Shown: positions 25,971-36,092 of the stretch, piece after piece | How positions within the stretch are numbered: position 1 is the stretch's first letter | How the letters are laid out: each line of letters starts with the position of its first letter | Origin: a bacterium | GTDB lineage: Bacteria; Patescibacteriota; Gracilibacteria; UBA4473 | Length of the DNA: 64,000 nucleotides | Reading direction: 5' to 3' | Assembly: GCA_018648585.1 (NCBI GenBank) | Contig: JABGQW010000016.1 | Span: 22,483-86,482, forward strand | Program-made: the position numbers and the translations under genes | Notes under the pieces: model-generated | Told to the model about the DNA's origin: nothing | Seen by the model: only the letters and a program-made list of their open reading frames with translations | The model's database searches: none

Positions 25971-26561
25971 TTATCGCGAGAGTTGTTGTTCGACAAAATC
26001 CCAGTTCACGAGATTTTCGACAAAATTTTTCAGATAATCTGGGCGGCGACTTTGAAAATCCAAATAATACGAATGTTCCCAAACGTCGCAGCCGATCAGT
26101 GGTTTTTTGCCGAGCACGATCGGATTTTTTGCATTTTCGGTTTTCAAAATTTCTAACGTCCCGTTTTTTTCCGTGAGCCACACCCAGCCCGATCCAAACT
26201 GCGCGCTGCCGATTTTGACAAATTCTGCGACAAAGTTTTCCCACGAATCGAAATTTTTTTCGATCAAATTCTGCATTTTCCCGGACGGAGTCTGCGATCC
26301 GGGCGCCATCAAATTCCAAAAAAATTCGTGATTCCACGCCTGTGCGGCGTTGTTAAAAACAGCGTCGTTTTTTCCGTACGCCGCAAGAAAAACTTTTTCG
26401 AGCGACGACAGATTTTCAAATTCAGAATTTTCAATCAGCGCGTTTGTTTTCGCCACGTACGCGGCGTGATGTTTGTCGTGGTGCAGCGCGAGCGTCTGCG
26501 CGGACATGTGCGGTTCGAGCGCATTTTTTGCGAACGGGAGCGGGGGAAGTACAAATTTCAT
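25971..26561 (-). CDS. sodB: Superoxide dismutase, Fe type
   Basis: Converts superoxide to oxygen and hydrogen peroxide in the cytosol. The four metal ligands are visible: His in LALHHDKHH, His in AWNHEFFW, and Asp and His in CDVWEHSYYLD. NNAAQAWNH carries the Gln typical of iron enzymes, so Fe is preferred over Mn. Start taken at MKFVLPPLPF (26561), the family N-terminus, not the track start. It implies at least occasional oxygen exposure. Confidence 0.94.
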   Translation of the reverse strand: MKFVLPPLPFAKNALEPHMSAQTLALHHDKHHAAYVAKTNALIENSEFENLSSLEKVFLAAYGKNDAVFNNAAQAWNHEFFWNLMAPGSQTPSGKMQNLIEKNFDSWENFVAEFVKIGSAQFGSGWVWLTEKNGTLEILKTENAKNPIVLGKKPLIGCDVWEHSYYLDFQSRRPDYLKNFVENLVNWDFVEQQLSR

Positions 26562-26654
26562 TTTTTCAAAATAAGAAATCGCGCCTATTTTTTCACACAA
26601 AAAAGATTGCGGCAACTCTTTTTTCGTGGAAAATCATTTTCCAGCTAAAAAACC

Positions 26655-26690
26655 AGAAAAAAGACGCACTGACACTGCGTCTCTTTTTTT
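26655..26690. terminator. Terminator after recA
   Basis: AGACGCA/TGCGTCT stem with a 7-nt loop, with A runs on one side and T runs on the other, plus outer AACCAG/CTGGTT arms. It can end the lexA-recA transcript and readthrough from the plus strand. Confidence 0.8.
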
Positions 26691-26707
26691 CCCTGGTTCT
26701 AAAATTT

Positions 26708-27709
26708 CTATTTTTTTGCAACTGTTGCTCGAACCTCCGTGTCTATTTTTTTCACCATTTTTTCATCCGTTTTCAAAAAATCCACGGCTTTTTGTTTTCC
26801 CTGCCCAAGTTTTATTTCTCCGTACGAATAAAATGCGCCGGATTTTTGGATGATTTCCATTTTCACCGCGGTGTCGAGCAGATCGCTGATTTTGGAAATT
26901 CCCTCGTTGAAGAAAATATCGACTTTTGCCGTTCGAAACGGTGGCGCCACCTTATTTTTCACGATTTTCACGCGCATTTCGTTTCCGTGCGCCTCTTTTT
27001 CGTCGCCGGTTCCGGTTTCGAGTTTGCTGCCTTTTCGCACCTCGACGCGCAGCGATGCGTAAAATTTCAGTGCGTTTCCGCCGGTCGTTGTTTCTGGATT
27101 TCCAAACATCACACCGATTTTCATTCGAATTTGGTTGATGAAAACAATCGTCGTGCCCATTTTACTCGAAATTGCGGTCAATTTTCGCAGCGCCTGGCTC
27201 ATCAATCGCGCCTGCAAACCCATTTGTGCGTCGCCCATCGCGCCTTCGATTTCTGCGCGCGGAGTGAGCGCCGCCACCGAATCCACGATGATTAAATCCA
27301 CGCCGCCCGAACGGACGAGTGCTTCGACGATTTCCAGTGCCTGTTCGCCGGAATCGGGTTGCGACAATAAAAGTTCGTCAACGTTCACGCCCACTTTTTC
27401 CGCGTATTCTGGATCGAGCGCGTGTTCTGCGTCGACAAATGCGACCGTGCCGCCTTTTTTCTGAAACTCTGCAACCGCGTGCAGCGACAGCGTTGTTTTT
27501 CCAGAACTTTCTGGACCATAAATTTCGATCACACGCCCTTTTGGCCAGCCGCCACCGAGAGCAAGATCGATTGAGATCGCGCCCGACGAAATCATTTCAA
27601 TTTTTGGTCGATCGTGATCGCCCATTTTCATCACGGCGCCTTTTCCGAAATTTTTTTCGATTTGCGCGAGAGCAGCTTGGAGTGCGGCTTTTCTTGGATC
27701 TTCTGCCAT
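26708..27709 (-). CDS. recA: Recombinase RecA
   Basis: ATP-dependent strand-exchange protein that also triggers LexA self-cleavage. Walker [10 protein letters not shown], the MAW-type segment, DNA loops L1 ([18 protein letters not shown]) and L2 ([14 protein letters not shown]), and [15 protein letters not shown] are complete. The 333 residues fit the core with a short tail. The gene starts 24 bp after lexA on the same strand, so both are probably co-transcribed. Confidence 0.98.
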   Translation of the reverse strand: MAEDPRKAALQAALAQIEKNFGKGAVMKMGDHDRPKIEMISSGAISIDLALGGGWPKGRVIEIYGPESSGKTTLSLHAVAEFQKKGGTVAFVDAEHALDPEYAEKVGVNVDELLLSQPDSGEQALEIVEALVRSGGVDLIIVDSVAALTPRAEIEGAMGDAQMGLQARLMSQALRKLTAISSKMGTTIVFINQIRMKIGVMFGNPETTTGGNALKFYASLRVEVRKGSKLETGTGDEKEAHGNEMRVKIVKNKVAPPFRTAKVDIFFNEGISKISDLLDTAVKMEIIQKSGAFYSYGEIKLGQGKQKAVDFLKTDEKMVKKIDTEVRATVAKK

Positions 27710-27733
27710 TTTAAAAAATTGTTTAAAAAATAA

Positions 27734-28354
27734 TTACACGGTTGGAATTGAGGTCACGACGACGCCCTGAATTTGGAGCTGATCGGTGACGATGATTGGT
27801 TGGTGCCGCGGATTGCTCGATCGTGGAGTGAGCACGACGACGTTTTCACGTCGATGAAATTCTTTGATTGTGGCCTCGTCGTCCACCAACGCGACAACCC
27901 GATCACCATTTTCTGCATTTTTTTGAACGCGCACGAGGACGAGATCTCCGGGCTGAATGTTGGCCTCGTTCATTGAGTCGCCAACCGCGCGGAGCAAAAA
28001 ATGTTGTTGATCGCGTGGGGCCAGTCGTGTACTGACGCGCACAAAACTTTCGATATTTTCTTCGGCGAAACTGGGAACGCCGCATCGGACATTTCCGACG
28101 ACAGGAATGTCGACGGTGTCTGCGGAGTCGAGCGAGTCATCGGAATTTTTGACGAGCTTCAGTTTTCCGCCGTCACCCCGGGTGAGAAAGTTTTTTGTTT
28201 CAAGTTTTTTCAAAATTACTGCCGTCGATCGTGGCGATCGGTACCCCATCGCGGTCATCAGTTCTCGCACGGAGGGGAATTTTCCCATCAATCGAATTGC
28301 GCTGCGGATTTCTCGCAGTGCGTCGGCTTCTCGGGCGGTGAGATTTTCAGTCAT
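27734..28354 (-). CDS. lexA: SOS repressor LexA
   Basis: Represses SOS genes until RecA-DNA filaments cause self-cleavage. N-terminal winged-helix (FPSVRELMTAMGYRSPRST) and C-terminal S24 protease domain are present, with catalytic Ser in GDSMNE (S127) and Lys in EATIKEF (K164). The cleavage site reads VRCG: Cys-Gly as in UmuD rather than the Ala-Gly of E. coli LexA. The ATG at 28354 (MTENLT) is preferred, because the 28381 start lies inside a dyad likely to be the operator. Forms an operon with recA. Confidence 0.95.
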   Translation of the reverse strand: MTENLTAREADALREIRSAIRLMGKFPSVRELMTAMGYRSPRSTAVILKKLETKNFLTRGDGGKLKLVKNSDDSLDSADTVDIPVVGNVRCGVPSFAEENIESFVRVSTRLAPRDQQHFLLRAVGDSMNEANIQPGDLVLVRVQKNAENGDRVVALVDDEATIKEFHRRENVVVLTPRSSNPRHQPIIVTDQLQIQGVVVTSIPTV

Positions 28355-28373
28355 TTTTGTTTTGCACACAGAA

Positions 28374-28390
28374 GTATACATCCAGCATAC
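28374..28390 (-). promoter_or_regulatory. Candidate LexA operator upstream of lexA-recA
   Basis: GTATGCTGGATGTATAC is an imperfect palindrome (GTATnC/GnATAC) 20 bp before the preferred lexA start. It is the only dyad in this upstream region. Autoregulation by LexA is the rule in other bacteria; the motif itself is new by eye. Confidence 0.45.
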
Positions 28391-28471
28391 ACCGCGTCAA
28401 AACTTTTTTTCAAAAAACAAAAAAAGCGCGTCGTCGTGCGCGTTTTTCGGTTGAAAATTATTCTCGTTCGC

Positions 28472-28900
28472 TCAGGATTTTGGTGCGCGCGCGGGAGTTT
28501 TCTCTTTTTTTTCTCGTTTTCCTTCGAGATGATAAAATTTTACGAGTGCGTCTTCTCGTCCGGTTGAAACTTTTTTGCTTTTGCATTGTCCGCAGACCGT
28601 TCTTGGGTTTCCGCGGAGTGTTTGCCCAATTCCGGCGGGAACGATGTCCCTGCAATCGTGGCAAAAAAGCGCCATTTTGCAGGTTGGCCAGTTTTCTTCT
28701 TTTTCTGTTTTGTACATTTCGGCAACATTTTCATCCAAAATATGTGTTACCGCGGTGATTGCATCGTCGAGATTTTTCAGGTCAATTTCTCCAGCGGCGC
28801 GCCCCGCTTGCTGCGATTCGCTCAAAAAACTTCGGGCAGCCGAATCGTTCGGTTTCGCGCTTGCGTTTGGATCGGTGACGATGGCGGGTTCTTGAGTCAT
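28472..28900 (-). CDS. Small zinc-ribbon-like protein of unknown function
   Basis: 142 residues. Two Cys pairs (CHDC ... CGQC, 21 residues apart) look like a zinc ribbon; a further Cys lies in PTCKMALFC. The N-terminus is helical and Asp/Ala-rich, the C-terminus highly basic (KREKKEK). DNA or RNA binding is possible. ATGA overlap with the upstream membrane-protein gene. Confidence 0.6.
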   Translation of the reverse strand: MTQEPAIVTDPNASAKPNDSAARSFLSESQQAGRAAGEIDLKNLDDAITAVTHILDENVAEMYKTEKEENWPTCKMALFCHDCRDIVPAGIGQTLRGNPRTVCGQCKSKKVSTGREDALVKFYHLEGKREKKEKTPARAPKS

Positions 28901-29490
28901 TTTCGTTTTTCTGAGGTGCTCGGATTTTTAAAGTTTTTCTCGGGCATTGTCAACGGGAGCCGTGTTTTTTTCGCTGTCGGTTTCGTCTGCGTGGGGAGTT
29001 GGAAAAAATTTGTCACAGATTCTTTTTTCGCCTGCTGCGAGCGAAGACACACCGCGACGATTCCCATCAATTGCAGCGCGGCGCACAGCCAAAATCCAAA
29101 CCGAATTTGTGAATTTTCAAATCCGCGACTTTCTGCTTGCAGCACCGACCACGCGCTCACGATCAAAATTAACTGCTGGATTCCGGCAACAAAAAAAAGT
29201 TTATTTTTCGAAACGCGCCAGCGAAACCAGCTTTTTTCCAAAAGTTCGTCCAAAAAAACGCCCACGCCCGCGAGAGAAATCAAAAAAATGAATGCGCCCA
29301 TCAACCAAATGTGCCCGACAAATGCAGATCGGTAGTACGGATCTCCGTACAGCGGTTCGACGCCGATCCACGGAAAAAAACAAAACACGAGCGTCAGCGC
29401 GTGCGCAAAAAACAAAACGCGAGACTCAAAATTTAGTCGGCGAAAATTTTTTTGCACGAATGCGTATTTTTGTGTTTTCATCTTGATCAT
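28897..29490 (-). CDS. Four-segment membrane protein of unknown function
   Basis: 198 residues from the ATG at 29490; the longer track ORF crosses into the divergent gene and is rejected. Four hydrophobic segments (VLFFAHALTLVFCFFPWI; IWLMGAFIFLISLAGVGVF; FVAGIQQLILIVSAW; FGFWLCAALQLMGIVAVC), with a short loop containing EPLYGDPYYRS and a basic tail. No family recognised. Co-directional and overlapping with the zinc-ribbon gene. Confidence 0.65.
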   Translation of the reverse strand: MIKMKTQKYAFVQKNFRRLNFESRVLFFAHALTLVFCFFPWIGVEPLYGDPYYRSAFVGHIWLMGAFIFLISLAGVGVFLDELLEKSWFRWRVSKNKLFFVAGIQQLILIVSAWSVLQAESRGFENSQIRFGFWLCAALQLMGIVAVCLRSQQAKKESVTNFFQLPTQTKPTAKKTRLPLTMPEKNFKNPSTSEKRK

Positions 29491-29554
29491 CACGATGATT
29501 GTAGATTTTTTTTCACTTCTGCCAAAAAAAATCGAGAAAAAGAAAAAAATAAGT

Positions 29555-30502
29555 ATGATTTCTCCAGAAATGGACACGAAACCAAAACGCAGAAGTCTCA
29601 CGATTGTTTTTTCCGGGGAAGCGCCGTCCGAAACTTTTTTGAAAAATATTAAAAAAACAGTTTCTTCGCTGGGCACGGTGGAGCTGGTTTCCGTGTGCAA
29701 TTGTGCGCAGAGCGAGCGGGCGGCGTGGGAAAAAATGATTCAAAAATTGTCGCCGGATTTTTCTGGCGAATCCGATTCCGGCGGGAGTTTGGCCAGCGCA
29801 GAAACTGGGCTCGGATCGAAACGATTTTTATTCGAAGAAGTCGAGCGTTTTTTGATTGAACTTCCAGACTCCGATGCGTACGAAAAACTTCGGTTCAAAC
29901 AAAATCTCGTGCGCCAAAATTTCGATCGGGATCGGTTGTTTCATCAGCCGCAGTTGATCGAGAGCGTGCTTTTCCCCGTTTTTCTCGAATACAAAAAAGC
30001 GTACATCGACCGATATTTTTCAGAACTTCAAACGTCGCAAGAAGCGCTTCAAAAAATTCAAAAACAACGAGAACCGCTGCGCCAAAAAATTTTTGCGGCA
30101 AAAAAACTTGCGCAACTTCCGTGGATTTCTCGGCAGGGCAGCATTTTGCTGGAGCAGGATTTGGGAGATTTTTTTCAGCAGTACCCCGTTTTTGAATTGA
30201 ACGAAAAAGAAATTCGGCATCATCTTGAAAAAGTTCCCATTTTCCGAAATTTTCGGTTGGGGCAGGGCTGGCCAAAAAACGAGTTTCAAGAACTTTCGAC
30301 TCGAATTGAAACAGAATTGCAGGAAAAAATGAAACAGATTAAAAATCGCGCGGTGGTCGATTTAACAACAAAAAACGACACGGAGGGCGTCAAAAAATTG
30401 TTGGAATTGTTGCATCTTTCTCAGCTCGACGAACTCGTTCCGCTGCTCGCGTCCGAACAATCAGACGCTGTTTTTTTTACTCTTCAAAAAATTTTTCCAT
30501 GA
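29555..30502 (+). CDS. Unknown helical protein upstream of a two-component system
   Basis: About 315 residues; Met at 29555 or 29570 (MDTKPKRRS) is preferred over the track TTG. A short beta-type start (SLTIVFSGEAPSETF) is followed by a mostly helical, charged body (KKAYIDRYFSELQTSQEALQ, RIETELQEKMKQIKNR). No catalytic motif or membrane segment seen. It overlaps the response-regulator gene by 4 bp, so it belongs to the signalling operon. Function unknown. Confidence 0.65.
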   Translation: MISPEMDTKPKRRSLTIVFSGEAPSETFLKNIKKTVSSLGTVELVSVCNCAQSERAAWEKMIQKLSPDFSGESDSGGSLASAETGLGSKRFLFEEVERFLIELPDSDAYEKLRFKQNLVRQNFDRDRLFHQPQLIESVLFPVFLEYKKAYIDRYFSELQTSQEALQKIQKQREPLRQKIFAAKKLAQLPWISRQGSILLEQDLGDFFQQYPVFELNEKEIRHHLEKVPIFRNFRLGQGWPKNEFQELSTRIETELQEKMKQIKNRAVVDLTTKNDTEGVKKLLELLHLSQLDELVPLLASEQSDAVFFTLQKIFP

Positions 30503-31182
30503 GAGTTTTAGTTGCCGAGGACGACGAGCGAATGTTGGCGTTGCTCGAAAAAGCGTTGAAAATGGAAAAATTTGACGTGGAACTTGCAAAAGATGGCGAG
30601 ATGGCGCTGCAGCTTGCGAAACAACGAAAATTTAATCTCATCGTGTTGGACATCGAAATGCCGAAAAAATCGGGATTTGAAGTGATCGCGGCGCTGCGAG
30701 CGCTCGGTGATTCGACGCCGATTTTGGTCATTTCTGCGCATGGACTCGTGGAAGATCGCGTCAAAGGTTTGGATTTGGGGGCGGACGATTATCTCGTCAA
30801 AAGTTTTTCGCTCACAGAATTGCTCTCTCGCGTACGAGCGCTGCTGCGGCGACAGACGCCGAATCGTCGAAACTTTTTCAGCGCGGGCGATTTGCTGCTG
30901 AATTTGGCGACGATGAAAGTGACATTTCATCAGCAGGAACTTGAACTTTCAAAAAAAGAATTTGCGCTGTTGTTTGCGTTGCTCAAAAAAAAGGACTGCG
31001 TTGTTTCTCGAAAAGAATTGTTGGAAAATCTCTGGGGAGAAAAAGTAAAACAGACATCAAACGCGCTGGAAGTGCATCTTTGCGCGTTGCGCCGAAAGCT
31101 GGGAATGATTCATCCCGCCGGAGAAAAAATGATAAAAACTGTTCGAGGGATCGGGTTTCGGCTTGTTTCTCCTGAAAAATGA
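30499..31182 (+). CDS. OmpR-family response regulator
   Basis: DNA-binding response regulator. The receiver domain has DD at 8-9, the phospho-acceptor in IVLDIEMP (about D53) and Lys in LVKSFS. The winged-helix output domain includes SKKEFALL and the RRKLGM ... VRGIGFRL end. Its kinase is the next gene, overlapping by ATGA. The regulated genes are not known. Confidence 0.94.
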   Translation: MRVLVAEDDERMLALLEKALKMEKFDVELAKDGEMALQLAKQRKFNLIVLDIEMPKKSGFEVIAALRALGDSTPILVISAHGLVEDRVKGLDLGADDYLVKSFSLTELLSRVRALLRRQTPNRRNFFSAGDLLLNLATMKVTFHQQELELSKKEFALLFALLKKKDCVVSRKELLENLWGEKVKQTSNALEVHLCALRRKLGMIHPAGEKMIKTVRGIGFRLVSPEK

Positions 31183-32288
31183 AATCAAAAAAATATCGTC
31201 GCCAGATTTCTCCGCAGCACCAAGTGTTGAAAAATGATTCGACGCAGTTGCACGCGGGATGTGTTTCCGAGCGGTGTTTTCAGCAGTCTTTTGGGCGGCA
31301 CTGTCCGTGCGAGGGATGTCCACTCGCCGAAGTTTTAAAAACCAAACAACCGAAAAAAGCAATTCTGCAGCCATTTTCAGATCTGTCACCGCTCGCTATT
31401 TCACTGGAGCCCGTACTGGATGAGGATGGAGAAATCGTTTCAATTTTAGAAGAAATTTCTCTGGCAGCCGTGGAGAAAAAAGTGCCGGAGGCCTCCACCA
31501 AAGAAATGATTCGGGTTCGAGAAGAACGGCGACGACTTCAGCAACACGCACTCAAAAAACATTTGGAAGTGGAAGAAATCGAACGAAACACGGAAAGCCA
31601 AAAAGAATTTTTGCGACTTGCGGCGCACCAAATGCAGACGCCGATCAGCATTTTGCGCGGGTATCTTGAGCTTTTTCTTGCGGATCCATCGAAACAAAAT
31701 TATGTAAATTTGGATCAAACACTCGTTGAACTTTCAGAGCTCGTTCAAAACATGATGTTGTTTGCGCACGCGGCGCCGACGGTGGAAGATTTGGAAAAGG
31801 TGGACGTGGTGGCGGAAACGCAAAAAAACACACAAAATTTTCAGCAAAAATATCCAGAGCACCTGGTTTCTTTTTCATCTCCGCATGGGGTGGGCGAGAT
31901 TTGGGGAATGGCATCTCGCCAGCGTGGAAAACACATTCTCACGGCATTACTTGAAAATTCTGTAAAATATTCTTCGCCCGGGACAAAGATTGAAGTTTCG
32001 GTGGAAGCGACGGCGGATAAAATTAAAATTTCCGTGTACGATGAGGGCGCAGGAATTCCGGAGGAGGAACAAGAAAAAATTTTTGAACCGTTTTTTCGCG
32101 GATCTCGGCGCGTGCAGGGATCTGGGTTGGGACTGTCGATTGTGCGAAAATTAATTCGCAGTCGCGGTGGCGACGTGGTTGTAAAATCGGTTTTTGGAGA
32201 ATTTACAAAAATTACAATTCTTTTGCCGCGGAACATTCCCGAAAAATCGTTGACAGAAGAAAAAAACCTCGGAGAATCAGCTCGATGA
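31179..32288 (+). CDS. Soluble histidine kinase with Cys-rich PAS-like sensor
   Basis: Partner kinase of the preceding regulator. No membrane segment, so the signal is cytosolic. Residues 25-50 carry a Cys cluster (CVSERC ... CPCEGCPL) inside a PAS-like domain; such Cx2CP sites occur in PAS sensors that may bind a metal or respond to redox state. HisKA has the phospho-acceptor His150 in LAAHQMQTP. The HATPase part has LLENSVKY (N box), DEGAGIPEE (G1) and GSGLGLSIV (G2). It overlaps metG by 4 bp. Confidence 0.9.
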   Translation: MKSKKYRRQISPQHQVLKNDSTQLHAGCVSERCFQQSFGRHCPCEGCPLAEVLKTKQPKKAILQPFSDLSPLAISLEPVLDEDGEIVSILEEISLAAVEKKVPEASTKEMIRVREERRRLQQHALKKHLEVEEIERNTESQKEFLRLAAHQMQTPISILRGYLELFLADPSKQNYVNLDQTLVELSELVQNMMLFAHAAPTVEDLEKVDVVAETQKNTQNFQQKYPEHLVSFSSPHGVGEIWGMASRQRGKHILTALLENSVKYSSPGTKIEVSVEATADKIKISVYDEGAGIPEEEQEKIFEPFFRGSRRVQGSGLGLSIVRKLIRSRGGDVVVKSVFGEFTKITILLPRNIPEKSLTEEKNLGESAR

Positions 32289-33706
32289 AAAAATTTTTTA
32301 CGACACCGATTTTTTACATCAACGACGTGCCGCACATCGGGCACGCGTACTGCACGCTCGCGGCGGACACGATCGCGCGATTTTGGCGAAAAAAACTTGG
32401 CCGCGAAAATGTTTTTTTCCTGACGGGCGTGGATGAAAATTCTCAAAAAACAGTCGATGCCGCGGAAAAATTGGGCGAGCCGATCGAAAAATATTTGCAA
32501 AAAATGGCGACGATTTGGCGCGAAACCTGGGAAAAATGCGGGATCGATTTCGACGATTTTATTCGCACGACCGAGCCGCGGCACGTCCGGACGGTGCACG
32601 AAATTTTACAAAAAATTTACGACGCGGGCGACATTTTCCCTGGGGAATATTCCGGATTGTACTGCACGGGCTGCGAAAGTTTTCTCAAAAAATCGGATTT
32701 GGACGAGCACGGAAATTGTCCCGCGCACAAAGTTCCGCCGCAAAAAATTCAGGAAAAAAATTATTTTTTCCGGCTCTCGAAATTTCAAAAACCGCTGCTC
32801 GAACTTTTCGAAAAAAATCCAAAACTTTTGGAACCAGAAAAACGCCGGAACGAAATTTTGTCGTTCATCCGCGGAGGGCTCGACGACATTTCGATCTCGC
32901 GCGAAAACGCAGAATTCGGCATCCCGCTGCCGTGGGACGAATCGCACAAAATTTACGTTTGGTTCGACGCGCTGATAAATTATCGATCGGGTTGTCCGAG
33001 CGAGGATTTTTGGAAAAATTCCTGCCATTTTCTTGGAAAAGACATCACGCGATTTCACTGCGTGATCTGGCCGGCGATGCTGATTTCCGCTGGAATTTCA
33101 ACGCCCGCGGAAGAATTTGCGCACGGATTTTTTACGGTCGACGGAGAAAAAATGTCGAAAAGTTTGGACAACGTGATTTCGCCGCTCGAACTTTCTCAAA
33201 AATTCGGCAACGACGCGCTGCGACTCGGACTTTTGTCGGCGTTTGAATTTGGGAACGACGGCGATTTTTCGTTCGCGCAGTTTGAAAATTTTTACCGCAC
33301 AAAACTTGCTGGCGGCGTTGGAAATCTTTTCAACCGCGTGATCGTGCTGATTCACAAATTTCTCGCGGGCAAAAAACCAGAAAATTTGAACGCGGAAAAT
33401 GACGAAATTTTTAAAAACTTTGAAAAGCTTTTGGAAACGAAAAAAATCCGGAGCGCGATTGAAATATTTTTCGAAACGGTGGACGGCGCGAACGAACTTT
33501 TGAATTCTACCGAGCCGTGGAAATTGGCAAAAGTTGATCTGCCCGCGGCGGAAAAAGTTTTCGCGAAACTTTTGCAAAAACTCGAAATTCTCGCGTCGAT
33601 GGCGGAAGTTTTACTCCCGGAAACGTTTCCGAAAATGCAAAAAATGTTGGGCGACGAAAAAAAAGTTGGTGCGCCAGAAATTTTATTTCCGCCGGTGGAA
33701 AAATAG
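32285..33706 (+). CDS. metG: Methionyl-tRNA synthetase
   Basis: Charges tRNA-Met. HIGH is in VPHIGHAY and KMSKS in GEKMSKSLDN. The knuckle contains CTGC; a second Cys lies in NCPAHK, so zinc binding may be partial. The length (473) is the short form without the C-terminal EMAP/tRNA-binding domain. The start overlaps the kinase stop in ATGA, which ties it to a regulatory operon. Confidence 0.96.
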   Translation: MKKFFTTPIFYINDVPHIGHAYCTLAADTIARFWRKKLGRENVFFLTGVDENSQKTVDAAEKLGEPIEKYLQKMATIWRETWEKCGIDFDDFIRTTEPRHVRTVHEILQKIYDAGDIFPGEYSGLYCTGCESFLKKSDLDEHGNCPAHKVPPQKIQEKNYFFRLSKFQKPLLELFEKNPKLLEPEKRRNEILSFIRGGLDDISISRENAEFGIPLPWDESHKIYVWFDALINYRSGCPSEDFWKNSCHFLGKDITRFHCVIWPAMLISAGISTPAEEFAHGFFTVDGEKMSKSLDNVISPLELSQKFGNDALRLGLLSAFEFGNDGDFSFAQFENFYRTKLAGGVGNLFNRVIVLIHKFLAGKKPENLNAENDEIFKNFEKLLETKKIRSAIEIFFETVDGANELLNSTEPWKLAKVDLPAAEKVFAKLLQKLEILASMAEVLLPETFPKMQKMLGDEKKVGAPEILFPPVEK

Positions 33707-33826
33707 CGCGGGGAAATTTTGCGCGTTTTTTCCCAAAAAACCAAAACCAAAACTTGTCAAATCACCGGAATTGTGCTACAAATCTTTTGAGTTTTGTACT
33801 CACCATTTTTTGCGTACCCGCTGGGC

Positions 33827-36092
33827 ATGAAAACATATTTGATCACGATTCCGCAGTTCAAAGCCGAAACGGTTTTGGCGAAAACGGCGAAAGACGAAAA
33901 TATGCGCAACGCGGAGCGATTTATGGATGTTTTCACAAATCTCCACGAATCACTTCCCGGCAAAAAAATGTCGTTTGAGCTGGTGGTTTTTGGACAAAAT
34001 ATTGGGTTTTGTTTCACGTCCGACGCGGCGACCTGCGAGGTGATCGCCGGACAAATTTACGCGATGGATTCGGACGCGGACATCCGCGAAATTCCAGATT
34101 TCACAAAAAAAATAAAAGCGAGCACAAATTTCGTCTGGGCAGACGTGGCGCTGATGCGCAACGATTTGTACCCGATCAAAATTTTTGATGAATTCGAAAC
34201 GGATTCGCTGTCGGGGATTCTGAATGTTTTGGCAAAATGTACGCCGGACGAGGGCGTCTGGATTCAGATTGTCGGGAAGCCGCGAGCAGACACGGGTGCG
34301 CTGCATTTTGTTCTCGGAATTCGAAAAAAAATTGAGCGGCTGCACCGGATTTTTCGTACAAAATTTTGGTTTAAAAAAGGAATTAAAAAAGGATTCAAAG
34401 AAAAAATTCGTGAAAAAACATCCAACGAAATGTTCACCTGCAACATCCGCGTGGCGGCGTTTTCCGACGACCCCAAAAAAGATCCGCGCATAAAATTGCA
34501 GGCGGTTTTTGGCGGACTCCAAAATTTCAACACGTTGGATCACAACAAAATGAAACCGGGACGGATTTCCAAAAATAAAAAAATGGGCGTGCAGCGGTTT
34601 CGATCGCGCCAGCTTTCTGGCGGGTTTTTGCTGTCGCTGCGGGAAATGACGACGCTGTACCATTTGCCGAATGAACAAAAAGTTCCAAATCTGATTCACG
34701 TTCTTTCTCGTCGCTGCGAGCCGCCGGCGGATTTGCCGGTCGACAAAAAAGATTCGGATATTTCCTTTTTCGGCGAAACAAATTTCCACGGAAAACAGAT
34801 TCCGTTCGGTGTTCGGCGTTCGGATCGACGGCGACATTTGTACACGGTGGGAAAATCCGGTTCCGGAAAATCGAAGTTGATGGAGTTGTTGATTCAGAAC
34901 GATATTTTGGAGGGAAAAGGCGTCGGCGTGCTCGATCCGCACGGCGATTTGGTCGACAACATTTTAAAATGCATTCCGGAAAATCGCATCAAAGACGTGG
35001 TGATTTTCGATCCGTCGGACATGAATTTTCCGATCTGTTTCAACCCGCTCTGCGATGTTCCGCCGGAACTCAAAATTCGCGTGACGATCGGATTCATTGA
35101 GATTTTCAAAAAATTATTTGGTGCCAACTGGACGCCGCGGCTCGAACACGTTTTGCGGTACACGACGTTGGCGTTGCTCGACACGCCGGGCACGACGATT
35201 TTGTCGATTCTCAAAATGCTGACCGATAAAAATTACCGCCAGACGGTGGTTCGAAATATTCAGGACAACGTCGTCAAAAATTTTTGGGTGAACGAGTTTG
35301 CCGGCTGGTCAGAAAAATTCGACAACGAGGCGATCACGCCACTTCTCAACAAAGTTGGGCAGTTTGTTTCGACCAACATGATTCGAAATATTGTCGGGCA
35401 ACCGGACAACAAAATCGATTTTCGGGAAATTATGGACGGGCAAAAAATTGTTTTGATGAAAGTTTCAAAAGGAATTCTCGGCGAAGAAAACGCGGCGTTG
35501 ATGGGCTCGCTCGCGATCACGAAAATTTACCAGGCGGCGATGAGTCGCGCGGACACGGCGGAGGAAAATCGCGTGGATTTTTATTTTTACGTCGACGAAT
35601 TTCAAAATTTCGCCACCGACACGTTCGATGAAATTCTTTCCGAGGCGCGAAAATACCGATTAAATTTGACGATCGCGCATCAGTTTTTGGGACAGCTTTC
35701 AGAAAAAATCCGCACAACGGTTTTTGGCAACGTCGGATCGATGGTGAGTTTTCGTGTCGGCGGCAACGACGCAAAAATTCTCGAAAACGAGTACACGCCA
35801 CGCGTCAAAGAGCGCGACTCTCGGCGTTCGGAATTTTTACTGCAAAATGTCGGTGAACGGCGAACTTCGTGAGGCGTTTTCGGGGCGAACGCTCGGGATG
35901 GAATTTCCAGAAAAAAGTTACGCGCAGGAGTGCAAAAATTTTTCCCACGAAAAATACTGTCGCCCGATTGCCGAAGTTGAAAAAATTCTCCAGCAGTGGG
36001 AGGAGGGAAAATACGATTCGAAATCTCCCGCGAAACCGTCAAAAAATTCGTCGCTTGAATTTGAAGAAGATTTCAACGAACCGTTGGTTTGA
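33827..36092 (+). CDS. Conjugation-type (TraD/TraG/VirD4-like) ATPase with a frameshift
   Basis: Large AAA-type DNA-transfer ATPase of a kind conserved in CPR genomes, possibly linked to DNA uptake or a type IV system. Walker A is YTVGKSGSGKSKL and Walker B FYFYVDEFQNF; IAHQFLGQL follows. The frame breaks near 35819: the first frame reads VKERD then nonsense-like SRRSEF and stops at 35872, while the +1 frame continues LGVRNFYCKMSVNG to 36092. Removing one T restores a ~754-residue protein. This could be a sequencing error, a real disruption or programmed shifting. Start is the ATG at 33827, not the upstream TTG. Confidence 0.82.

Noticed and set aside
28354-28381. lexA start at MYTSVCKTK (28381)
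   Set aside because: That ATG lies inside the candidate operator dyad; MTENLT at 28354 begins the conserved domain.
28897-29700. 267-codon version of the membrane-protein gene
   Set aside because: Its first 70 residues are antisense to the divergent gene; the ATG at 29490 gives a normal membrane protein.
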